Part shown: positions 47,562 through 57,862 of the stretch, in pieces | Numbering within the stretch: position 1 is the stretch's first letter | Layout of the letters: every line of letters begins with the position of its first letter | Source of the DNA: Coffea arabica | Lineage: Eukaryota > Streptophyta > Magnoliopsida > Gentianales > Rubiaceae | Direction: 5' to 3' | NCBI RefSeq assembly: GCF_036785885.1 | Contig: NC_092317.1 | Coordinates: forward strand, 9,426,501-9,490,500 | Length of the DNA stretch: 64,000 nt | Position numbers and translations under genes: made by a program | Notes under the pieces: generated by a model | Databases searched by the model: none | The model's input: only the letters and a program-made list of their open reading frames with translations | What the model was told of the DNA's origin: nothing

Positions 47562-47938
47562 GAAGGACAAGCTATTGTTGCGTGAAATTTTACTTAACTA
47601 AAAACTAAAATCAAATAAAATAAAAAAAACCCTAGCATTAAGTGCAGACGGCACAGGCACATTTCATTTCAATTTCAATTCCTCCATTTCTCCCTTTCGC
47701 CGATTTCGGCTCCTCCAGTTCTCAACTTCTCATCTTGATTTTTTTTTTAAATTTTTTCTTCATAATCCTTTCACATCCAAATATTCAAGACAAGATCATC
47801 ACGCTATTTTCTGTGGACCAAACTCCAGAGCTTTTCCATCTTGGTAAGTTTAATTTTTGCCTTTTATTGTTTTTCATAGAACATGTATGTTGGATTATTT
47901 CTGTGATGCCGATTGTTTCTTCTTACTATTCTTATATT

Positions 47939-49310
47939 GATCAATTGTTTCATCAAATTATTCATAGTTTGCGGGTGTAAATTTTTTGTTGCTACAAATT
48001 GTTGATAGCAACCAAGAATTTAGCCCTTACCCCTACTTGATTGGGTTGATTCTAAAATTAAAATTATTATAATTTGAGGATAAAAATAGAGATTTATTAA
48101 TAATTTGGGATTAATATTTCATATTAATTAACGAATAATTTTCTTGAAAATACAGAGATATGTCTGACTTTGAAATAATCATGACATTTTTTACCTATTG
48201 CCACGTATCCAGAGACATGTTATTCAAGAAGAAACATTTCAGTTTTTGTAAGAGCTGCATTTGTTTATGACTTATAAATGATAGCATTTTTTACAATTGA
48301 TTTCCTTCTTCGGTTGAATATAGAAAAATTCACTACTTTTAGGAGTCATTTTCTTCGAATCAGTGTTCTTTAACGAATTAGTAGAAATCATTTTAATTGT
48401 CAAACCCAAGAAAAATTGCCTATGGTAACTTGTTTGAGCAATTTACGTATTTGCTAACTTTTCTGTTTCCTTTATCTATTGTTTGTTCAAATTACCTAGA
48501 CAATAACAATATAACACACGCTGTATATAAATTGACTAGGTACATAATTGTCTCACTATTAGTATATATCCTTCTTGTTATTTCTTTGTTTCTTAGGAAA
48601 ACAAAAAGTAAGATTCCTGTGTTTGATCAATTGTTTCATCAAATTATTCATAGTTTGCGGGTGTAAATTTTTTGTTGCTACAAATTGTTGATAGCAACCA
48701 AGAATTTAGCCCTTACCCCTACTTGATTGGGTTGATTCTAAAATTAAAATTATTATAATTTGAGGATAAAAATAGAGATTTATTAATAATTTGGGATTAA
48801 TATTTCATATTAATTAACGAATAATTTTCTTGAAAATACAGAGATATGTCTGACTTTGAAATAATCATGACATTTTTTACCTATTGCCACGTATCCAGAG
48901 ACATGTTATTCAAGAAGAAACATTTCAGTTTTTGTAAGAGCTGCATTTGTTTATGACTTATAAATGATAGCATTTTTTACAATTGATTTCCTTCTTCGGT
49001 TGAATATAGAAAAATTCACTACTTTTAGGAGTCATTTTCTTCGAATCAGTGTTCTTTAACGAATTAGTAGAAATCATTTTAATTGTCAAACCCAAGAAAA
49101 ATTGCCTATGGTAACTTGTTTGAGCAATTTACGTATTTGCTAACTTTTCTGTTTCCTTTATCTATTGTTTGTTCAAATTACCTAGACAATAACAATATAA
49201 CACACGCTGTATATAAATTGACTAGGTACATAATTGTCTCACTATTAGTATATATCCTTCTTGTTATTTCTTTGTTTCTTAGGAAAACAAAAAGTAAGAT
49301 TCCTGTGTTT
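47939..49310. repeat. Two tandem copies of the 686-bp unit inside hAT copy 2
   Basis: Units 47939-48624 and 48625-49310, both exactly 686 bp, lie between the 5' end and the transposase start. They are homologous to the four-unit array of copy 1. Units begin GATCAATTGTTTCATCAAAT. Confidence 0.95.
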
Positions 49311-49573
49311 AAATTAACTAGTTTTGTGCTACTAAGAACCATTAATAGCCATGAGTTTTGTGCTACTAAGAACCATTAAAATCCCTCTACTGTGATAACT
49401 ATATCTTTTTTTTTTTTTTGTAAATGAAAAAATTAAATGCTAACAGTTGAGCTATTCATGTGACTAATTGATCTTCTTATATTACTGAAAATTTGTTAAT
49501 TTTATTTTCTTATTAGTACACTATATTTTACAAATGAACTAATTATGTGTTTGAATTAACTATGTGAAGGATA

Positions 49574-52122
49574 ATGGATACCGGTACTGGTACGGGTAGT
49601 AATTCACAATCTTCGACTGCTGGAGCTGTCAATAGTGAACAATCAGCTAGTCAAAATCATAGACAAAAGTCTGATATAGCATGGAAATATTGTTCAGTAG
49701 GTGTGAATAGTCAAGGAAAAAGAACTTTGACATGTGGGTATTGTTTTAAAGTAATTGCTGGTGGTGGCATTCATCGAATGAAACAACATTTGGCAGGAGA
49801 ACAAGGCAGCATTGTTCCATGTTCAAAGGTTGACCCGGCAGTTAGACATGCTATTTTAGCATCTATGAAGGAGAAGGAGCAGAAATCTAAAGAAAAAAAA
49901 GGTGATTTTGGGGTGGAAAATCCATTCGGCCACACTACTCATTCATTTGATGGCGATGAAGTTTTGGAGATTCCTTCTTCTTTAGCAAATAAGATGGGTT
50001 CATCTAGTAAAGGAAAGAGAAAGGTCACTGCATCAACAGGTATTCCTGCTTTTTTTAAAGGTGGATGTGATACTTCTCAACCAACCATTAAAGCTTGTTT
50101 GCAAAGTAAGGAAAAATGGGAAAATACGGACATGGCTATTGCTCTTTGGTTTTATGATGCTTGCATTCCTATAAATGCTGTTAATTCTCCATTTTTTCAA
50201 AAAGCTATTGATCAAATAGCATCAATGGGTCATGGTTACAAAAGTCCATCCTATCATTCTTTGAGGGTTAATTTGTTGCGAAATGCCAAGAGAGATGTGA
50301 AATTGGTTGTTGATTCTTTTAGAAGTACTTGGACAGAAACTGGTTGCACTATAATGGGTGATGGATGGAAAGACACTAGGCAAAGACCACTGATTAATTT
50401 TTTGGTTTATTGTCCTAAGGGTATTTCGTTCATTAAATCTGTGGATGCATCTGATATTGTAACAAGTGCAGCAAATTTGTGCAATTTATTTGCTGAAATT
50501 GTTGAGATGGTTGGTTCAAATAATGTGGTGCACTTAGTTACTGATAATGCTAGCAATTATAAAGCTGCTGGGTCTTTGTTAAGTGAAAGATATCCGAACA
50601 TTTGTTGGTCACCGTGTGCTGCACACTGCATCAATTTGATTTTGAAAGACATTGGTGAAATGAATGATGTAAAAGCTATAGTGTCTCTTGCTTCAACGGT
50701 GACTGTTTTTATTTACAATCATAAGTTCACTTTGAATTGGTTAAGAAAGACTACAGGGTGGAAAGAAATTATTCGTCCAGGTGAAACTCGATTTGCAACT
50801 ACCTTTATTGCATTAAAAAGTTTGCATGATCATAAGGATAGTTTGCAATCTTTGGTTACTAGTGGGGATTACAAACAATTTCTGAGAATAGAAAAAGGAA
50901 AAGATGTGAAGCAAATCGTTTTGGATGAAAGGTTTTGGAATAACTGTTTGATTATGGTGAGAATAATGGGTCCTATCATTCGTTTATTGCGTATTTGTGA
51001 CACTGATGAAAGGCCTTCATTGGGTTATGTTTATGAAGGCATGTTTAGAACAATAAATGGCATCAAAAGGCTGTTTAGAAATAAAGAGAGATTGTACAAG
51101 CCTTATATTGACATCATCAGTGATAGGTGGGATAGAATGTTGAGAAAAAATCTACATGCTGCCGCTTATTATTTGAATCCTGCTTTTCAATATGAGAGTG
51201 CCACATTTTGTACACATCCAGAGGTTATAAATGGCTTGCTTGATTATATTGAAACAAAAGTGGATTGGTGCAACCCTGAAAAATTATCGCAAGAGGTTGG
51301 AATGTATCGGGAAAGACAAGGGAGTTTTGGCCGCAAACTTGCTATTCTTACTAGCAAATCTGATCGGCCAGGTTATTTATATTTTTTTTAATGTATAAAA
51401 ATTGTGATTTTATTCTTTATTTGATCTAATATTTTAATATGATTGTGACAGAAAATTGGTGGAAGTTATATGGTTGTGATGCTCCGAATTTGCAAAAGCT
51501 TGCAATTAGAATTTTGAGTCAAACTGCTTCTTCTTCTGGGTGTGAACGTAATTGGAGCGTTTTTGAACGCATTCACACTAAAAAAAGGAATAGGTTGGAG
51601 CACCAAAGACTTAATGATCTTGTATATGTGCACTACAATTTGCGTTTGCAACATAGGTATAATTGATTTTTTACTTTATTCTTTACATTTTATTTTATAA
51701 AGTAATATTAGATTTGTAACTAATGTATTTTATTGTAGGTTTGATCACCGAAAGAGATCTTATGATCCCATTGATTATGAATCTATTGATAAAACGGAAT
51801 TTTGGGTCATAGAAGAAGAACAAGATGGCGAGCTTAATTGTGATGAATTGGAGGAAGAACTCGAAGAACTTCCTAAAGATGATTCTCAACTAGTTGAAGG
51901 TTGGTTTTAATATTAAAATAAATATATTTTTAACTTGTAATATAAGGTGCTAAAAGTACATTTTTTAATTTGAATTGTATTATAAATATGGATAAATTCT
52001 TAATTGTTTATTTATTTATTTATATAGATGATGAAAGTGAAGTTGGGGAACATAATGATATTGATTTGGAAGCATTTCAGCGTAGGCGCCTTTTGGATGA
52101 TGATGAAGATAATGATTGGTAA
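49574..52122 (+). CDS. hAT transposase, copy 2
   Basis: Exons 49574-51371, 51452-51656, 51739-51899 and 52028-52122; joins CCAG|GTTATT..GACAG|AA, CATAG|GTATAA..TGTAG|G, GAAG|GTTGG..TATAG|AT. Total 2259 nt, 752 residues. Domains are as in copy 1: BED finger, DUF659/RNase H-like core with VTDNASNYKAAG, and the dimerisation block (GCERNWSVFERIHTKKRNRL) in exon 2, then an acidic tail. The start MDTGTGTGSNSQSS is the first ATG of the open frame and lies about 260 bp after the repeat array. The frame is uninterrupted, so the protein could be functional and could act on both copies. Confidence 0.95.
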
Positions 52123-52679
52123 TATAACATATTAATTAGTAATGTTTAGTAGCAATTGATTCTTTTTGTGTTTGGTTGTATCTTTGTTTTTAGAAATTTT
52201 TTGACTTTTTTTTAGTTCCACCAATTAGATTTATATTTTTTGTAATAAACTTTTTAATTTTTCAGGTTAAATTGATGAAATTGTGAAGGAGGTGCTGTTG
52301 CCTTGTCATGCCAATGATGGAAATTTGTTATTCAAATTGTTTGCTTTGAATATGAGTTGAACTCTGTTATGGACTTTTTGAGAATTGTGAAAGAATGTCA
52401 ACATTTATTTTATTTATTTTGGTGTGTTTGTTTGTGATAATTGATGAACATTTGGACTATATCTATTTATGTTTGTAATGAATTTATGAAAACCTGCGAT
52501 GAATTATGATATTTTAGTTATATTTATCATGCCAGGTTTCATGTATAACTTTTAGAAAATTTATTATTATCTCAACTTAAATTTAATTTTAAGTTATATT
52601 GGTAAATGTATTTTAGGGTTTTAAGTTATTAATAATCATATTAGATTGTATATTAGCCGTTAAGTTTCAGAGTAAAGAA

Positions 52680-52687
52680 CTATGAAG

Positions 52688-52722
<35 letters not shown>

Positions 52723-55616
52723 GTTGAACCGTTGAACCGGCCGGTCGGACCGGTCGGACCGGTCGGACCGTGAACCGCCCCTATCTCCGGTTCGCTGGCC
52801 GGTCCGAGTTTAAAAACATTGGGAATGTGTGCGATTCTTGCGTAATCTTCACTTTCTTCCTTTCGATTATCTAACAGCTTCCCTCTCAAATGAGAACTCA
52901 TCTCATACAAAGACAGTCGTTGAAGCTGGCTCAAGTGCTGAATACCCAATGGTAATTCCTCCAGTAATGGAAGTTGTTCCAAATATAGTTTCTGGAGATG
53001 AGGCAATGCACCCTCCTCCACTCTCATCCATCTCAACCCTCCCATTCCCTTTAGGTGCATCCTCTTGAGATTTAGGAACCCTCCAGCCGTGAAACACAAC
53101 CCTTCTCCCTGGTAAGATCCACAGAAATTCATTTCACCCAATCTGGGCAAATGCTGGAGGGAATCAAGTGGATCCTCCTCACCCCTTAACCCACTCCAAT
53201 TCAAATCTATTCTTACCAAGCCATGAAGACGAGCTACCCATTGTGGCATCTTTTCTAACCGGCCACGCAAAATCAGCATACGAAGAGATTGAAGAAACGA
53301 AGAAGAAGAACAAAGAGAAGGATGATTTAAATCGATTATCTCATGATCATCATCTTTACCAATTGAATCAACGCTTAATTCCCGAAGACTGGTGAGATTG
53401 GCAAGGGAGGAGCAGAGCTCCTTTCCATCTTCTCTTCTTAACTTTGTAATACCTAATTCTCTTAATTGGGTTAGCTTTCCTATCTCCTTGATTATTGTGG
53501 GTCCACTACTTGCATCTATGTTGTCTAACACTTCTAGGGCAAGAAGCCCTCCCATATTAGTTGGAGCTTTAAATCCGTGAGATCCATAATCATCATCTGA
53601 AGGATCAACTAGTTGATATACTCTGAGAAACCGAAGCTTTTGCAACTTTAGGATTTCCATGGGTAATTCCCTAACTCTGGTGTTACCCAAATCCAGAAAC
53701 TCCAAATGTTGAAGCTTCCCAATGGCTTTCGGGACTCTCTCCACTCTTGTACAGGATAGGTCCAGATGCTTGAGATGAAACAAGTTGAAAATCTCATTTG
53801 GTATTTCCTCCTCTGCCTCGTGACCACCCAAATCCAAAACCTTTAACAACTTGCTACTCCCTAAAACTTCAGATAACAACATTTTGGATAGTAGCAGGTT
53901 CGTGTATCCAACTGTAACGAACGACCGAAGGTGGTCAAAGCAGTCATTGTGTCTTTGTTGGTGGTGCTGGGTGTTGTTACTGCTACTACTACGGAGTACT
54001 AGACGGCGTACCTTCTCAGGCGGCCACGTCGTTGGTTGTCCAGTAGTAACTGTCATCATATTTTGTTCCCTTGACTTGAGAAGAATAAATTCTCTCACTA
54101 AATCATGGATTTGACAAGTGTCGGGCGTTCCTTCATAAAACACCTTAGTCACTTGAATTAGGCTTCTATTAACGAGTTCACTGAGATAACCCCTGGCTAC
54201 ATCTTCAATACTCATTCCTTCTCTCCCTTCTACAAACCTTTCACCAATCCATAAGTTAACAAGTCTTAGGCATCCTATTTCATAATCCTCTGGATAAATG
54301 CTTAAATACAACAAGCATGTCTTTAGATGCCAGGGCAAATCATTATAACTAAGAAAAAGTATCTCTTTAATTCTGTCCAGCCGACCAGAGCCTTCTAATT
54401 CACCCCCAAGACTGCGTCGAACAACCTCCCATTCCTCTGTTCTGTCTACATCTTTCAAAGCCAAAAGGCCACTGATTGCAACGATTGCAAGGGGCAAACC
54501 CTCACATTTATCCAATATACCTTTGGCAACATCCATCAAATGGCCAGGGCAATTACCATCTTTAAAGATCTTGTTGCAAAACAGGGTCCACGAATCCTCA
54601 ATAGATAGTGGCTCCATTCTATAGACAAAACCCCGAGATTCAATGCAAGAGGCAGAGGCTACATCAGCAATTCGAGTTGTTAGCATGACACGGTTGCCCC
54701 CGTGGCTACTCTCTGGCAGTGCAAATTTGATGGTATTCCAAAATTCCACGTCCCATACATCATCAAAAACAATTGCATACCTTCCAGCTTGTTGAAGAAA
54801 ATCTTTGACAAATTCTTTCAGCTCGGTGGTAGTCATGGACTCGATCGATTGTGGGACTGGTTTCTTCCCTTCCTTGTGCAACTGCCGAATCAAGTCTTTC
54901 AGGACATCCTGAAAGTCATATGTTTGAGAGACAGTTACCCAAGCACGAACTGGGAAGTGCCTTCTAACGTCAAGATCGTCATGGACTTTTTTCACTAGGG
55001 TAGTTTTGCCAAGTCCTCCCATACCAACCACTGAAACAACTTTCAGTTGGTAATCATCCCCTTCGAGAAGCTGAGAAATAAGACGTTTCTTGGGCTGGTC
55101 AATACCAACTAATTTAGCTTCTTCCACAAGCAGTGCGTCATCTCTGATATAGCGCCATGTTGTGTTGTTCACAGCAGAAAGTGAGTGGGACGCTTGGGCA
55201 GAGAGACCATATTCGGATTGATATCTTTGATGACCTTCAGAAATACTTTTGATTCTTGACTTGATGCTTTGTATTTCACTAGCAACTCGATGATGAGCTC
55301 TCAAATTCTTGATGGAGCTGAAAATTCTCCGAACAGAGCCGTAGAATCCTGTTGCGGGATGCCGAGCAAAGCGAGCTACAAATTCATCAAGAATGTCTTC
55401 AGTGTCATAAGCAGCCTCTCGCACTTGCTTGATCCATTCTTGGAGCCTGGGATCATCTTCTTCTTTTGCTTCTGCCACTCTCAGGAAAGATGTCATGTGC
55501 CCCAACTCATCCCTGATGAATTGGAATTCTTGCCGAAGCCCTCCCAATAGTCGTCCCTCCTCGCGCAGAAAAGTTGAGAGTTGATCCAGCACAAAAGAGG
55601 GAACCGCTTCTGCCAT
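52680..55616 (-). CDS. CC-NB-LRR resistance protein (RPM1-like) with a transposon-derived C-terminus
   Basis: Intracellular immune receptor that detects pathogen effectors. Single exon. Rx-type coiled coil (residues 1 to about 130, with TEDILDEF in the EDVID position). The NB-ARC has P-loop VVGMGGLGKTT (196-206), RNBS-A RAWVTVSQ, kinase 2 YAIVFDDVW (280-288), RNBS-B NRVMLTTR, GLPLA (373-377), RNBS-D CLLYLSIYPEDYE and the MHD-type motif QIHDLV. About 12 LRRs follow. All nucleotide-binding motifs look sound. Native sequence ends at AHIP (about residue 931), where a hAT (47283-52821) is inserted. The frame continues 46 codons into the transposon end (NVFKLGPASEPEIG, then Gly-Pro-Thr repeats and a poly-Phe run from the poly-A tract) to TGA or TAA near 52680. 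Native length would be 958. Loss of the last 27 residues and the native 3' UTR may or may not abolish function. Confidence 0.93.
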
Positions 55617-57128
55617 TTTCAGTCCTTTTTTCTAACTTAAGAATGTTGGGGAAGGCGGCTTCTGGTTTATAGGACAGTCCAGTTGTAGTATCTTGAAAGG
55701 AAGAAAGAAGAGTAGGTTATAGATTCATAAGCTGATGTTCTTCGGTGCAGTATTTATCAAAAAGAAAAACCGCGTCAAACAGAAAAAGAAAGAACGAACC
55801 AATTAGAAGAAACTAAAGCAAGAAACATGATTGTGAAAGACGAAGCTGCCTTACCTGCCACAATATAAAATCATGGAAGCTATTAAGAAGACCGTGTGTG
55901 CACATGTCTTCAGGACCTTCTTTCAACTGTGGGTCCTTTGGTGGGATAAAGATAAAGGAGCATCTTTCAACTGTGGGTTCTTTACGAGGGGAAGGACATT
56001 ATTGATCTCATTGACCAAGAATTCAAGAAATAAAACCTTCCTCTATGGAACTAATTTCTGCTGACCAATTAGTATTTGTAATAGCAAAGAATCCTTTGGG
56101 GCAAACCAATCCAATACGCTGTCTGACCAAAATGTGAACTATATTATTGGTTTAAGAGGTCTATGAACAGCATGCCAATTTAACAAAAAAAAAAAAAAGA
56201 AAAAGAATTGCAGAAAATGGTATGGAGTACATTAAAAAGAATCAATTTTCTTTACAATTAAGGATTACAAATTTGTTGGCTTATTTCTCAATCATGACGT
56301 GGCTTATTTCTATGCCCTTCATTTTGGCAATTAATTCAATGGCTCATTTATATCATTTTTGCAGCTATCTTTTTTAACTGCATAGGGAGAATTTAAGTTT
56401 CTTTTTTAACTCAATCAACTACCAATTAATATCATAAAGACACATTCAAACTTAAGATTTACGCAAAAAAAAAAAGAGTTATTGGTGTCCCACTTCCTAA
56501 ATGTGATGAATACGTGGATTCCTTAAAATTGTCATCGATCAGAGTCTTATTAATTAATATTTGGGTACATAAAGGAATACTGTAAACAAAAAAAATTATT
56601 AACATGAATTAAATTGTGAAACCATTTTAGTCATTAAAAGAGACTTTGTGATTACGATAATCTATTGAAATATCCAAAATTGATCATGCATTTTCAAATA
56701 AATAATCTGTTTTGTTTCTTGATTTTACTAGATTTATGATTTTTTTTACTTTAAGTTCTGCTCCTTCTCTTATTTTAGATTTCCAGTCGCCGTATTTATA
56801 CTACTATCTACTTCCTTGAACGCAAGTTCATATGGTTAAATAGCAGGGGGTTAGTTTCCATTGTTGTTAAATGTTTTATTTGGATAAGTCATCCCTAAAT
56901 AAGAAACTCTCTTCCAAATCAAAACTTTTTTTTTCGAATGGAAAAATAGTTTTCATGAGCAATAACTTTTTGTTTAGGGTTAAAAAGTTCTTTGACAACA
57001 GTTTGCACGCATGAAAGATGAAATTTAGACTGGATGATTACTGATAAACCCATGTCTATTATTCAGGAAGACTATATGATTACAAAAAGATCTAAAGTCT
57101 GGCATTCACGTGTGTTGCACATTGCAAT
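55617..57128. other. NB-LRR upstream region and intergenic DNA
   Basis: The 5' flank of the NB-LRR gene (reads leftward). The phrase CATCTTTCAACTGTGGGT(C/T)CTTT occurs twice (55913-55938 and 55960-55985). Beyond that it is AT-rich with nothing recognisable. Confidence 0.5.
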
Positions 57129-57463
57129 TACTCCCTCCCTTTTTTTATAACTGACGTTTAAGGTTTTGCACACCAATTAAGAAAAGTTTTTCATTGTTTA
57201 AATCTATACACTACTTTCCTTTTGTACCCTCATTAATTGTCCAATTCACCCATGTTTTCTCTCACTAGAATACTAAATGGTTGTTACAAAAGAGAAGCAA
57301 TAATTACTAGGAGTAGTAATTAAGAACCCTGTATTGGAGAAGAGAGATAAAAGGGTAAAATTGTGAAAAAAATAATTAATGCTGCATGGGAATAGTAAAA
57401 TGACAGATAAAAGTACTTAAGAGCAAATTTCTTAAACGTCAGTTATAAAAAAGGGAGGGAGTA
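57129..57463. mobile_element. Stowaway-type MITE (331 bp) with TA target duplication
   Basis: The element is 57131-57461. The left arm CTCCCTCCCTTTTTTTATAA, then CTGACGTTTAAG, pairs with the right arm CTTAAACGTCAGTTATAAAA followed by AAGGGAGGGAG. It is flanked by TA on both sides (57129-57130 and 57462-57463). CTCCCTCC termini and a TA TSD define Tc1/mariner-class Stowaway MITEs. Confidence 0.9.
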
Positions 57464-57862
57464 TTTATTTTGGTGATATTCGTGCCAAACATATTCCTAA
57501 TGTATCGGATGTTGCTGCAGTATGTTTAGATGTCAAAACAGAGGTGTGGAAAGTTAAGGGAAAAGACATTGAAGCATTTGTGGCCACAAACGGCAGGGGA
57601 AGTGTGTTGGCTGGGCACGTGGAAAGGGCTTTTGTGACTTGTAACCGGAAGAGCTATTGGGCGTTGAAGGGGACTCCATGTGCGCACGTGAAATGTGGAG
57701 GGGGCGAAATTAAGCAACTGGCAAAGTGAGGGTTTGTACGCGAAAGTACGGGAGGGAAAGAAGGCGCGAAGCTTACTGGATAAGCTAACAAGAGCAGGCG
57801 TATTAGAAAGGAAGAAGCGCCAAAACCGGAGCAGGAGGAATAGCAGAAGATAGGGATTTGTT
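57464..57862 (+). other. Upstream region of the Ulp1-like gene
   Basis: Rather G-rich. Short open frames (57544-57729, from GTG; and 57731-57850, ending in an Arg/Lys-rich stretch) have no ATG or no known family. This is probably 5' leader or promoter sequence. Confidence 0.4.

Larger units (their letters stand above)
47275..52829 (+). mobile_element. Full-length hAT transposon, copy 2 (5539 bp), structurally complete
   Basis: The element is 47283-52821, flanked by GGAATGTG at 47275-47282 and 52822-52829. Its 5' end is CAATGTTTTCAGAACCGGAC and its 3' end TTTAAAAACATTG. It contains a tRNA-like block (47495-47561), two 686-bp repeats (47939-49310), a four-exon transposase gene (49574-52122) and a poly-A tract (about 52687-52719) before the subterminal GGTCGGACC repeats. 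It is the same element as 34650-41502 in opposite orientation and is shorter mainly by two repeat units. It is inserted in the last exon of an NB-LRR gene. Confidence 0.95.

Noticed and set aside
38086-49379. Repeated 72-98-codon open frames (MSNPRKIAYGNLFEQF...) inside the 686-bp units
   Set aside because: They begin with TTG, not ATG. They are hydrophobic AT-rich translations and recur only because the DNA unit is repeated. No evidence of a protein family.
37251-50215. 60-codon frames antisense to the hAT transposases
   Set aside because: Shadows of the transposase exon, identical because the elements are identical.
52829-55550. Plus-strand frames opposite the NB-LRR gene
   Set aside because: Antisense shadows without family motifs.
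57544-57729. 61-codon frame upstream of the Ulp1-like gene as a transposase or FAR1 piece
   Set aside because: Starts at GTG, no CCHC or SWIM pattern, and no recognised family. Could not be supported.
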